Shown here piece by piece: positions 11,193 to 23,545 of a stretch of 64,000 nucleotides of DNA. A model generated the notes under the pieces. That model ran no database searches. It was not told where the DNA came from and saw only the letters and a program-made list of their open reading frames with translations. The position numbers were made by a program, and so were the translations under genes. Source of the stretch: Motacilla alba alba. Lineage: Eukaryota > Chordata > Aves > Passeriformes > Motacillidae. Location: the NCBI RefSeq assembly GCF_015832195.1, contig NC_052019.1, positions 45,759,016 to 45,823,015 on the forward strand, given 5' to 3'. The first letter of the stretch is position 1. Each line of letters opens with the position of its first letter.

Positions 11193-13280
11193 AATCTCTC
11201 TGGCAGTTTCATGTGCTGCAGAGGTCGTCAGCTGGGATTCCGTAATGCTGGGCTCCCACTTCCCAGGTTCAGAGGAGCAGACTGTCAGAGTTACACTGCT
11301 GCTGTACAGCTAAAGAGGCACAATCATACACACCCAGATGCTTTTCAGTCTAGTTTCACCTTCTCTGGGGGAACTAATGAATTAATGTCTTTGATTCTTG
11401 TGAAAGTGAAGGAGAATGATCTTCCTGTGTCCTGGGAATGTTTTTGGAAATTAAATAGAGCTGTGGCCTCTGAGGTCTCTGTTGTGGCAGGCTTTTCCTA
11501 AAAATGCTGCTGAAGACTCTCCAAGTTTCAGGTTAAATTGTGCATTTTTATCTTGGAGAAACGCTCTTACTTAATGAAATAGATCCTGTTCAAGTGTTTG
11601 GGTTTTGCAGGGAGCTGAGCTGGTAAAATATAGCAGCTTTTTTTACTTCCTTGAGGATGACTCAATAGGTTTGTGTATACAGTCATCAATGGCAGAGTAC
11701 ATGGCTCCTGCACTTTGTAGGTGTAGCCTTAATGTACACATCCTTAACTTCATCTCAGATGGCTCTTCTGTTGTCAGGTAGTGGTGTGTAGGGATAAACA
11801 TGTTCCTTTGCTGTTTGAGCATGAAGACAGACTAGGGGGACTTGCTTAAGGAAAGACTGTGGCAGGATTTTGTACTGTAATTGTTATTTAAATCAGGGTG
11901 CAATACTATTACAATGTCTAACATGAAGGTAAACAAATTCTATAGGTGTGGCATTTGCTATTTTACTCATCTCAGAACTATGTCTTGTTACCTTACAACA
12001 TGCACACACACAAAAAAGGCTGTAGGGTGTTAGGGGGCATGAACTGGCTCTAAGGAGTTGACCCTGACTTTTGGATTTTGAGATGTCTGACTAGGTTGCA
12101 TATGAAGATGTAGCCTAGTTTGAGGATGGATGTGAATCCTTTTACATATCCTCTGAGTTCTGAGCTGGTTAAAGCACCATCATGCTCTTTTAATTAAAAC
12201 TGTGTAAGCCTAAAGCTGGAAAAGCTTGAACTCAAAGCTTAGGGGTAGTGGCATACACCCCTAGGTACTGGTATGGTTGGTCAGGAAGGATCATGGTGCA
12301 AGGTCTGGTTCTGTTCAGCTGAGGCTTGCCCCTCTTTGCCTTGGTCCTTTGAGCCTGATCCAAGCATCATCACTCCCTGGGGCAAGTGTACGTCCTCTGC
12401 CCTCACCAGTAGCTGGCACCCAGTCTTCTTTCCCATCCCAGGGCTTGTTTCCTTACTGCTGTTTGCCCCTGAAAATCCCATCTGAGGGCATATTGGTCTA
12501 ATGGCAGTGAATTACCTCTTCCTTGCTTCATTCCAGATGGTCCTGCTTCACTATATGGAGGACCCCATCCTGAAACATGCCTAGCACTGAGACCTCTTTA
12601 AAGCTTGGGCCTGGATTAGCAGTGCTGTAAAGAGGGTGCTGTTTTTGGGGAGAAATGAATAATAGTCTGTAGTCTGATACTTATGAGTGGATGGGTGTCG
12701 TGCCTCCCTGAATGCCTGGCTTTATATTTACGCACACCTTGACAGTGTAGCCCCCAGACTGGCTGGTTCTCATGCAGGTAGGCAGGTTGGAGACTGCATA
12801 GATGGACCTGCAGCCTGCTGGTCTCTGATGCTAAGAACTGCCAATTAGTTGCCTTCCCGAAATTAACAATGGCAGGATTTCAGGAGGTTAAAGAACAGCA
12901 GGTCCATTTACTCTCATGAAACTACTTATACTTTGCCTTGTGGGGAAGCTGTTGTTGATACATGTTTAAATATAGTGCCATGGAGTAGCTTTGCATATAA
13001 AATACAGTATCACTTTAAGATATTGTCATGTTGTGCTCAAATCATGGGAGGTGTGATTTCAGTATGTTCAGGATTAAGTCAAACGTTTATTAAAATTACT
13101 GCTTAAAATGATTTCTCAAATCAAACTCTCTCAGCACCTCCTCCCAAACTTCTGCAAAGAGGGAAGTAATGTGAAGTAAATAGTCTGCAAAGGATTTTTT
13201 TCTTTAAACTGCTGCATGAGAATCAATGCAACTTGAATCCTTTATTTGCTATGGGTAAGTATATTAATATTTGTGGAGAA
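11193..13280. other. Intron 1 DNA, nothing recognised
   Basis: This is unique-looking intronic DNA. A short CA run is at about 12,003-12,012. No exon, RNA gene or young repeat is seen. Confidence 0.55.
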
Positions 13281-13499
13281 AATTCACAAATGTTCTGTCA
13301 GACACGCAGCAAAAAGTGTTGTTGTAGCGCTGAGATCCCGATTCCCAGCTGCAGCCAGTGAGGCAGCAAAAAGCTGGCTGGTGCTCAGGAAAGGCAAAGT
13401 GACAGAAATGCCTGGATGGAGTAGTGACCGCCGGAGTCCTTCTCCATCGTGCTGCAGAGCACCAGGTTCAGGCAGCAGCACGAAGTGACAGTCGTTCCT

Positions 13500-13620
13500 G
13501 TTATAATTGTCTGGCCAATAATAATTATCTTCAGATGTCTGCTGACGAGGGGCTCGCCAATGGGGAGGCAGGAGGCCTGTGCTGACTGCGCTGAGATTAT
13601 CTGGGAAAGCTGACGTCACA
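13500..13620. promoter_or_regulatory. Candidate intronic regulatory element with CRE and two CCAAT boxes
   Basis: Within about 110 bases there are a CCAAT core at 13,515-13,519 followed by an AATAATTATC AT-rich stretch, a second CCAAT at 13,557-13,561, a GATTATCT GATA-like site near 13,594, and a full palindromic CRE, TGACGTCA, at 13,611-13,618. The DNA from about 13,320 to 13,700 is more GC-rich and has more CpG than the intron around it. NF-Y with CREB/ATF is a familiar promoter or enhancer combination, but no conservation data are available here. Confidence 0.35.
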
Positions 13621-13748
13621 CCAGGGCTTGCCTAAAATCACAGAAACTTTTCCTGTGCTGCTCCGCCGGCTGCTGCAGCGCTCCGGACATCCCTGCCCCA
13701 GCCTGATGTCCTCCTGTTAGCTGCTGCCCTGGGCAGGCTCTCCACACT

Positions 13749-13765
13749 TCTCTCTCTCTCTCATT
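13749..13765. repeat. (CT)n microsatellite
   Basis: This is a short run of CT units in pyrimidine-rich DNA, with no further sign of function. Confidence 0.75.
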
Positions 13766-16234
13766 CCTCTTCTGTTATGCTTCCTAAAAAACCATGGTTT
13801 AACCCTTGGCAGGCGGCAGCATGTTTGCAGGTAGTACTGGGAGGAGGACGAGCAGGATGAAAGTGAAACTGGTTATTCCCTAAATATGCTGTTGGGCTCT
13901 GCTGCAGAAACTGGCTGGTTTTGTTACCATTACCTGAAGTAATGATTCAGTAAAGAGAGAAGGACTGCATAAGGACTGCTGGGAATGTTTTGGTATCTGA
14001 CAACTCAATTCTGGAATCAACTTAGTGGAACTTAGATGAGGATAACTGTTTAGATACTTGAAAGAAAACATCTGTGCAGGCAGTTATTTTTAACCTTTTG
14101 TTACCAAAACTTTTATGTGACAGAGGCAGAAAAGGGAGCTAGTGCTGGGAGAAGTTTGTCCTTTGGGGTGATTTTCTTTCAAGTCAAAACTAGAGATAAA
14201 TGTGGAAGGGCAGAGGGTCAGCTAATTTGGATTTGTAAATGCACTTGCCTTTGAATAATTCACACAAGCACCATCGTCCTAGACAGGTTTGTTTCCTAAA
14301 TGCAGAGCAAGCTCTCCACATCCACTTAAGCTGCTCTTACCTCATGCAGAAATCAAGAGTGAGAGGCTGTGAGCGTATCTCTCCAGGCATATGTGCGTAG
14401 CAGCCAAAAACTGATGTAAATTACTTCCCCCACCCCCCCTCCGAGTTCTTGCTAGATGCCAAATGAAGGATGTAGAGAGGCATGCTGCAGTCACCCTGTA
14501 CTTTCCTCTGTGCTGCAGCAAGGACTCAAAGGGAAGATGTGAATTGGTTCTTTTCAACAGAGAGACTGTTTTACTTGAGCAGAATTCAGTTGGCCCAAGA
14601 ATTTAGCCTACCTCCTCCATATGTCATTCTCCAGATGGGATTTTTCCTGCTCTCTTGTGCAAACTGGCCATAAAGCTTGACAGAGCCACCAGTGCATGGC
14701 AGAGATTAGAGGATTCCACTTTGCCTTTCTTTCATCCTGCAGGCCTTTCTGAGCCAAAGACTGATGTTTTGGAGTAGCACAGCGTTTTGGCTCTTGGAAA
14801 ATAAAAGGATGGAGTTTATGAGGAATAGCAGTAGATGTCCTTTCAGGGTTCAGGTGTTTTCTGACTGTGTGGGTTTGGGGAAGAAAAAATTTTAAAATAT
14901 TGGGGAACACCAGAATGTCATCCTGAAGATAAAAATATCCGTGTCTTCTTGATTCAGCCTACCACTGAAACACAGACATTGGCCTTTTGTTTACTGTGTT
15001 CCTAGAGTATGACTGTATCAGTCATCATGTTGCTTCTGTGATTTTAAACCTCTTGAGAGTGACGACTTCTCTTCTACTTTGTGAAACACCACATACCTCT
15101 GGAATAATAAACTTACAGGAGTGGAGCCAGGAGTAGTTTAGGAGCTTGCCATCATCTTCAGAAGTGAATATGACATTTGGGGATGTAGATGTTCCAAAAC
15201 ACTTTTTGGAAAGCTTTGTTAAGAATTTAAGTGCTTTTTCTTTTAATGGAAAAAAGCAGAGATTAAAACATTATTTTTAACTGTAAATTAGTCTGAAATA
15301 TGAAATAAGTTTTTCACTGGCTTAGGCTATACCAAGATGTGAGATGTTTGTGTAACCACATTACCTGTGTGGTGCTACCCAGTGAATTTTTTCTTATCTG
15401 CAGTTTTGTCAGCCCACTTGAGCCTTGCCCTGGGTTGGAGTGGTAGAGTTTTGTCTTCTGTTGTGTTGCCCCATCACTGCCCCATCAGTGTCCCAGACTG
15501 CTGCTACTACAGGCTGTGCTGTTCCTGTGTGCATCCCAGCATCACATCTCCTGGGGCTTCCTGGATTCACTGGGGAAGGCTGGTGCAGCCCCATGGGAAG
15601 CTCTGCAGGGACAGCCTGGTTAGCATTTCGCAAGCTGTCAACAGAGCAGGAAACAGTGAGGCTGTGGCTGCGCCCAGGCTAATAGAAGGAGAAAATTGTA
15701 TCAGTTTGTGTGCAAGGTTTGCAAATATTATGACTGCTTTCAGAGCCAAAGTAGCAATGGTACCTGATACTGCCCTTCACGGTGTGCCTTGTACTATGTG
15801 CTCTGTTGCAAACCTTCAGTTGCAAGACTTGTTGACTTCTGTGAGGACACAAACATTTTTTGGTGTGAATTTTATTTACATACTAGGAGCAAGGTGGAAG
15901 GACTCCAAAAGCAACATGACCTCAGTTTGCCTCGAGGAGGGATGCAAGTCCCGCAGAGCAGACATGCCATGAAGTGATGGGCAGAGCTTGCATCTGCTGA
16001 GCAGTCTTTGACCTCCTGTGGGAAGAGCTGGTATTCAGAGTGGGGAAGAAGAGGGGGAGATGCAAGTCAGTGGTTTACCTCCTGCCAGGGGAGCTGGGAC
16101 CCTGCAGAGCACAGGCAGTGGTTTATGGGGTGCATGGCATGCAGGGGAATGATGTCTCTGAGGATGTGGAGAGCCTGACTTCAAACTGAAGGCAGCCATA
16201 GCCACTTTTTATAAGTTGGGCATCAGTCAGGTGC

Positions 16235-16345
16235 CTGAGTCGCATCATTTCAATGGAAATTAAGGACCTGTGTCATCTCTGAAAATTTCTCTTTGTGCCT
16301 TAGTTCCTCTGCTGTGAAATAGGGAATAATTACTTTCTGGACATA
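16235..16345 (+). repeat. Ancient MIR-like SINE fragment
   Basis: The string TCTTTGTGCCTTAGTTCCTC, then CTGTGAAATAGGGAATAAT (about 16,291-16,330), follows the core of MIR-type SINEs in reptiles and birds (CTCTGTGCCTCAGTT followed by TGTAAAATGGGGATAAT). The bases before it, around TTTCAATGGAAATTA, also resemble old amniote repeat sequence. The fragment is short and diverged, so this is a moderate call. Confidence 0.5.
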
Positions 16346-19300
16346 TTCAAAGTTGGCTTTCTTCCGTGTCGCAAAGGTGATCCTGACATGGTAAGACCTG
16401 TATATAACTACAGTACAGCAGTACAGACAACATAATGGTCTTACACTATTGCTATGCACCTTTACACTTGTACTAGCACCAAAGAATACTTTGTTCTTGC
16501 CAAGGATGTGGCAAAGTTTTTCTCCTTGATTGTGGTAACCAAGGACTGAGAAGAGCTGCTGTAATATTAGAGGCAAGACAGTTTATCATGGGATTAAACT
16601 GCAAAAGTCCAGACCATTTTTAATTGCAAATTTATGAAAGGAACCGTCCTTCAAATAGTCCCATTAAACTTCAGGCATCAACATCTGATGATAACTTTTA
16701 AATAGAATTTTTAAAATTTGTTGGTAATTAGTTTCACTATGTGAAGTCTGCAAACTGAGTAAAAAATGAATTGGACATCATCCAGGTTGTGAGCTCGTCC
16801 GATTAAATGTGTTGATTTTGATATCTGATGGCCTCAGTTACCCCTAGACATAAAACTTAAGGTCAGTCAAGAGTATTATTAAGGCCAAATGTCTGCTCTA
16901 TATGATTTGAGCCATAAGTAGTATAAATACACCTGGAAAGAGCAATCCCAGGGAGTGCCAATTAATGTTTTAAGGGGAAGAAACAATGGGCCAAGTTAAT
17001 TTTTGAAAAAAGAGGACTCTTGTCTTTTGACTAATAAAATTTCCTGGGTTTCAGTTCTCTCTTTTTTTCTTCTTAAAAAAATAATTTAGAGCCATTAACA
17101 GCTACTTAAGATAGCAGTAAAATCCCCTAAGTATAAACAAAAGTGGGATGCCAAAGTTGTTGCACTGTGCCATTCAGATAGTGGGTTTATTAACAAATGT
17201 TTAGAAAGTCTGTCTTTTTCCTTATGTGGTTTTCCTTTTAACTTTAATTGGGAATTTACCCTCTAGGTCCCCTGATGTGATTCTTCTGAATGCAGGTCCT
17301 CTGTAAGCATAATTGGGAATTTTCTTGTTGCCAACATACATCATCTTCAGGCAGCTGAAAGCCATGGCTTTTCTTCCTTTTTGTTCTCTCTGGTGGAGCT
17401 GGCTGTCCAACTCCTTTTCCATATCTTTGCAGGTCACAAGCAAAAGAAATGTTAGTTATTAGCAAGAAATTATAAATTATGTAAACACCTTGCATTTCAA
17501 TTCCTTCTTGTTTCCTCACTCACCTTGGCTTGACAGCCAAGCAGAAAACTCCAAGCCGTTTTGTCCACCACATGGATGCCTAGATGCTCTTGTCTAGGCA
17601 TCGACTTTCACAAAGACTTTTGTTCTGTTGGCACGGTAGCTCTGGGGCTGCCAGCTGCCCTGGACCCTGTTGCACCTCAGCCCCGGTCCCAGCTGTGGAC
17701 AAGGATCCATCCTGTTCCGTGTGTTCATGGCATCTTCCATGCTCACGAGCATCCAGCCCAAACCCAGCCAAACCTGTGGGGGATTTCACTGCCTTTCCTA
17801 GGTAAAAGCAGAAGCTGTGAGGATGTGCTAAATGGAACTGCTGATGAGAGTGTGCAGCATTCATTTCAGACTCAAAATGAAACAGGTTGTTTAGCAGGTA
17901 GAACTATTTCAGGATGCATAATGTGGTCTTTACAGTATTTTGTGAGGGCATTTCCCCATTATAGACTTTCATAAAATACTGCTGTTGGCACTGTCTGAAA
18001 CAAGCTACTGCCTAATTGAACCTTTGATCTGACCTGACTGCTCCTGTGTGCTTAAATATCCTATTTTGATCACATGTCTGATAAAGAAAATACTATTTTT
18101 GGTCACACAACAACTGTGTGGAAGTGACATTGCCTCTTGAAATGGCAGTGTACACAGATGATCAGATTATTTTGTTATGCCATTATTTGTTGTTTTAGAA
18201 CTCTGTAAATACTGTGGGGTTAAATACATTTTTTTAAATCTTGCTTGGGAGTCTCATGCTAGGCAAGATTCTTTCTGGGACAGGCACTGCCCATGGATGC
18301 AATGAAAAACTCTTGTCTTGCGCCTAAATTTGGGTTTAGTTAAGACTAGTACCCCAAGCAGACAAAACTCACTGTTTTTTAAAAGTTTAGGTAAATTATT
18401 TCTTGGACTGTGACAGCCAGATCTGTGCTGCTACATTGTCACCATCTCTGTGACCGAGTGGGGAGTTTTGCTTCTGGTCCACTGGGGAGGGAATGGCTCC
18501 AAACAGCCAAAGACCATGAAGAAAAGTAGTGTTACAGCACTGAAAGGAATCTTCAGTGTCCTTGTTCACTAACCTCTAATATCAGGACTGAAATGCAAAT
18601 TTTTCAGTTTTAAGAAATTCACATAAGCTTCCCAGCATTTTCCAAGAGCTCCTCCTATATCAGTGCTTAGATCGTGGACAAATTTCAAAATTTTGTTTGA
18701 AAGATAGGATCAACACCAGCTATTCCTGTTGTAACTCCTGGAGCCTGACTGTCTCAAGGCTGCTGTACCAGGGATGCTCATACTTGTTAGGAAATAAAGG
18801 AAAATGTTTTGCTGAAAGAAAGATTCTGAAAATCAGTCCCCTGATGTTTGTGAGAGGTGGTCCTTGTGTAATGGTGCCCCTGAAAAAAGATGGTAGTTAC
18901 AGTGGATGCGTTTCCCACATCCTTTCACATGTGATGTCTTTTGATCCTGCTCGGGATGTTTGCTTGGGATGTTTTGTTTAATGTCTGATATTCTGGTGTT
19001 TGATGATTACAGGCAGTTTATATTACTGTTCACTCAGTCAGGTCCTAGGAGCATCTTGCAGGCTCTGGTGATGTTATTTGTCTGACCACAGATGCCTGCT
19101 GTGTGAGGTGTCTGAGTCATCAGGAAGTGGGCAGCTGAGAGAAGTAAGTTTTATTGTAAAACCGCTCCCTCTCTTACCAAATGTAGAGACTCAGGGAGCA
19201 AACTAGACCATGGTTATTTCTCCTGATCCTTCTTCCTTCTTCTCCCCCATAGAGCATTTTGCTCTTTTTTTCAGGTACCTATTTGGTTTTTAATTTCTTC

Positions 19301-22300
19301 CACCCTTTCCAATTCCTCTTTCATTTTCTGTATATCTTTTTCCCCTTTAGGAGCAGTTAAGTCAGCAGCAGTGGTGGCTGGGGAAGCCCTGGATGTTTCT
19401 GCAGAACACCCTGCATGGTGGGAAACAGCTGGCGCATATTTTGGTGTTGGGCTGGTGGAGCTGGGCAGCACACGCCTGGCCTTGAGCTGTCTCTGGCTGA
19501 ACAGCAAAAGCACTGCATCAGGGTGGTCCCACTGCCATCTTCTGATTAAAATCACTTGGTTTCTGGAATAAGGCAGTAGTAACCAAGGAAGAGTACTTGC
19601 TTGAACCTTTCCACAGCCTTATCGTATGCTGGTGTAAAAGGGCTCTCTCTTTTAAAAGCCACTTCCCAGTCACTAAGTGGAAAAATACTAAAGTCAGTCC
19701 ATGGTAAAACAGCAATTGGCTTCAGTATTAAAGATTTACTTCCTAAATTTATGTGTGTTGGCTAAATGTAATGTAGCATCTGGTATGTACAACAATTATG
19801 ACAATTCACATATTTTGAAATGGTCATTACTGTAAATGGAATAATTGGAAAAGATGTTAGGAGAAAATGAAGAGAAAAGAAGTTGTGCCTACATTTAGAA
19901 AAAAAATGCACCAGGCTGATAATATAGGCAATCTGAAGATTAGAGAGAAATTGTAACTGGAAGAGCTACCACAGCTTTTTATTGAGGGGTGAACAAGCAG
20001 AGCTCCTTCCTCTCCTTTCTGTAGTGGCATGCCATTTATGGAGAGGAAAATTGGAGGGTAACAAAACAGGATCTGTTAGCATCGATTGTGTATGGGCATT
20101 AAAGCTGGGAATGCAGATTTTGACCTCAGGCTTTCCAAATGTTCTTGGCTTAGCAGTTCTGGTGACTTCAGCTCTTGGAGTGCCATGGAGCATCTTCCCA
20201 TACAAGTTCTGGTGGCTCTGGGTTAGGCATGCTAAGTGTGTAAGATACTGAGGGTGGTCCTTTGCTGTGCCTCAATGAACCGTTGCAAGTACTGTGACCA
20301 GTTTTCATTGCTTCCAGTAAAATGGCTTACAGGATTGAGGGACATTTTTGACAGACCTCAAGTGTCTTGCCTATGCTTTTATGATTCTGGTCCAGCATTT
20401 TCTCTTTACAGGCTGTGTCCTGATGACCTTAGTTATGATCCATATTTATTGCTGGCAGAGTTAGACTCTTTTCCTTTAAACTACATAGTGTTGTATCTGT
20501 TTACAGAGGATATGAATTTGGCTTCAGAGATCTTTAACCCACTTACCTTGTTTAAATTTTCAAGAATGAGTCTTGATTTGATGGAATTTCAGGTAGTTCT
20601 TGTGTTGTAAAATACCTGTACAACCTGTATCTTGAAAGAGGGACACTTGTTTTCACTGTATTAGAGTTATGGTATTTTAAGATTCCTTTTTCCCTTTGCT
20701 AAGATCAAGACAGAATCCCACAGGCACATTCCTGGTGAGTTAGATGCTTTAATGACAGAAAGCTCTATAATGTAGCATTTCTAAGAACAGGAATGATGCC
20801 TTGAAAGTGGTGGATCCACACAGCCATGAGGGCTGCTCTGAGAGCTGCCTGAAGCCATTGCAGCTGGAAGTCTTCCCAAATGAAAATGACCATTTCCAAT
20901 GCCTTTCAGCAGAGGTCTCTGAGCTTAGCTTGTGTGACATTAAAAGAAAGCAAGACTTTGGTTCCCAAAACTTTGGAGAGTCTCCCATTGCATGTACAGA
21001 CATAAACTTGGTGCCATCATGCATTTTTCCTGGCTGCTGGATCAAATGCTACCTCTTCAATGTCAACCAGTCTGTGAGGCAACAGGGACAGCCTCCCAGT
21101 CAGCCAGGTTGCACAAGGGGTTGCTATCAGGATGGGATGCCTTGGGTTTGCTGGCAGTGGAGTAGCTTCCCAGTTCCCCAGGACTGAACTTTGGCCCCAT
21201 GCTGCACACGTGGAAGCACTGCCACAGCTGGGTAAACTGAGCTGCCTTTCATGACTCTTCCTGGGACTGTGATCTCCTGTGGCAGAGTGGAAGGGACCAG
21301 CAGAGGCAGTAAACTACCACACCGCTCCAGCTGCCTTGCCTGGAGGCTGCCTGTGTCGCTGTCCTGAAAGCAGTCCTGGAGGAAGCACGGCATTGGAGGT
21401 GATGTGTCCTAGGTAGTACCCATGGTGGCATCTGTGCTCAGGTGCTTGTGTGCCCAAACATTGCACTCATGCAGTCTGAGCTGTTTTGTTATGGCTGCCT
21501 CCGTGGGGATAAATGCTCTTAAGTTGTGAACTGAACAAACATCCCTCTCTTACTGGATCCCGCGGTCTGTGGTGATAATGCCCTGTAGTGTCCTAGACTA
21601 TCCTGCTTGACCTGCTTCATTCAAAGAGTGGGTAAAGCACCCATCTGGAGAGCTAGAGACTGTCAAAGACCTTCATTATTAAAATTGGGGCCTGGGATTC
21701 ATCCAAGTCAGTGGGAGACATATCTGATGGGAACGGGAAGAGGATGTAAATTTTTGTGGATGAGTAATGAGATGGCTCTACCATTACCTGTAGCTTTGGT
21801 GCAGACAGAAATCTGAGTGCTGCTGAAGTTGGACTAAGCCACCATCCCATCGGCTTCCTGGAGAAATACCGGTGAAGAGTTTTAAATGCAGGATCTGGCT
21901 ATGGAGTAGATGATTAATTATGGGAGATCACTGGAAAGCATGAAGACTAAACTGAAAAGGGCTTGTTTCCCAGAGACAGGCTTAGATACAATTCTCTCTG
22001 TGCAAGTGTTCCTCCTCCAGCATAGAACAACCCAGTGTTGAATGAGTTAATATGAGCAATGGCTTAGGCTGCCTTCTGCTGTGCTCTGGGGTAGTGGCTG
22101 TGCACTGCAGAAAGCCTTATCGAACAGAAAGGGAAAAGATGTCATTTTAAGTCAGGCTGTGTTGACTCATAGGAGACATTCTGAAGGTTATGGATATATG
22201 TTAAGCAGGTATTAAATAGCTCTTGCTTTATAAATATCATTTACAAAAGCAAGTATCCTTCAGGCACCAGAGTATATAAGCATGTGAGTTAATTAGAGCC

Positions 22301-23380
22301 TGCGTTTTCAAAGAGGCAGAACAACAGGATTTAGATCAGAAAAACTGCAAATAAGTTTGCTGATGACGTGAAATCCAGTGACTTCTGTAAAACTTCCTGG
22401 CTTTGTGCCTCGCTTTTTTTTCCCCCTCACTGCTTTCTGTAGTTGTGTCCCTTGGACTCTGTGCAGTGGGTTGTGATGTGTGTGGCCCCAGAGAGGAGCA
22501 GTGCAGTCCCATTCCCCATGGCCGTTGCACAGGTTCAGTGCTGACGGGGACACGGCAGTACTCTGAGGCACTCAGTCACTTCTTTTGCAGAAAAAGCAGG
22601 CTGGCAGGAGGAAAAGCCAAACCACAGGCTAAACAGGCTCGGTGGAGCATGTCATGGCCTGCAAAGTGACCAGGCTAATCCTGGAAACCTGCAGCCTTTA
22701 TCGTGACACCTGACACAGCAGTACAGCCAGCCTCCTCTGCTTTACCAGATTTCCATGCTCACATCTCTGTCTTTCTAAACATGGCACAGATTTTTTCCTT
22801 TCTCAGCTTAAGGATGGGGGGACAGTGGGGGCAATGGAAAAAACCTACATTAAAGCCTTCCCAAAGCCAGTATGAAAATTTAGAGGTCCCCCTGCAAAAG
22901 GATGGGGCCCCTCATACGAGGATGGTCTTCCAGGTTCTCAGAGCTGTGAATTTGCAGCGTGAGCAGCCTGGTGCTGCATTCAGAAATGCTTGTCTGACTA
23001 ACATATTGCTTACATTTGCTGACTCACTCTTGCACTGCCTTTTCTTTCTTGTTCCCTGGATGTGTTGATTTTTATCTCTGTTACTAGGGCTGTGTCCCAG
23101 ACACTGTATAATCATCGTGTTTGTGTTTGGCTCCTGTGTCGGTGGGACGTATTTACATTTGGATACAAACGTTAATATCGTTCACCCGCAAGGGAATAAC
23201 AGCAATGACATACGGGGGTCTGAAGACCCCTGGGATGGGAAGGAGGGCAGGGACACACTGCTCTTGGGCAGGGCCATCCCTAGCATCACTGCCTGGCATT
23301 TCACACCACCATCTGCATTCAGTCTTGCTGTCTCTTCAAGCCCTGCTCCCCTGAACTGTTTTGGACAATGAATTTAAATT
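16346..23380. other. Intron 1 DNA, mostly unique
   Basis: I recognise no exon, RNA gene or young transposable element here. Open frames of up to about 137 codons occur on both strands without protein-family signatures. A tRNA-like stretch near 21,630 was considered and set aside. Confidence 0.55.
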
Positions 23381-23545
23381 CAGAATCACAGAATATTCTG
23401 AGATGGAATGGACCCACAAGAGTCATCAAGTCCAACTCTTCAGTGAATGGCCTGTAGGCAGCTCCATGTTTTCACCTGCAGAAGACTCTAACACAGGCAG
23501 CCTATGTCTGAAAGCACTTTCTAAGTGGGAGCTGTACACAGGCAT
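23381..23545 (-). mobile_element. CR1 LINE 3'-end fragment, antisense
   Basis: The left edge reads AGAATCACAGAATATTCTGA and then GATGGAATGGACCCACAAGA, followed by TCATCAAGTCCAACTC. This is the reverse complement of the CR1 3' untranslated end, with its terminal ATTCT(GTG) repeat at the left. Weaker similarity continues to the block ATGTCTGAAAGCACTTTCT (about 23,503-23,521) and GAGCTGTACACAGG. It holds only the 3' part of an element, consistent with 5' truncation at insertion. Confidence 0.8.

Noticed and set aside
15367..15972. 201-codon plus-strand frame
   Set aside because: It starts at a GTG inside intron 1 and shows no domain or repeat pattern, and no ELOVL6 residue is expected there.
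21615..21740. tRNA-like stretch (GTGGGTAAAGCACCCATCTG then AGAGCTAGAGAC), considered as a tRNA gene or the 5' head of a SINE
   Set aside because: No cloverleaf could be completed, the B-box region does not fit, and similarity to an ancient SINE head is too weak to list as a feature.
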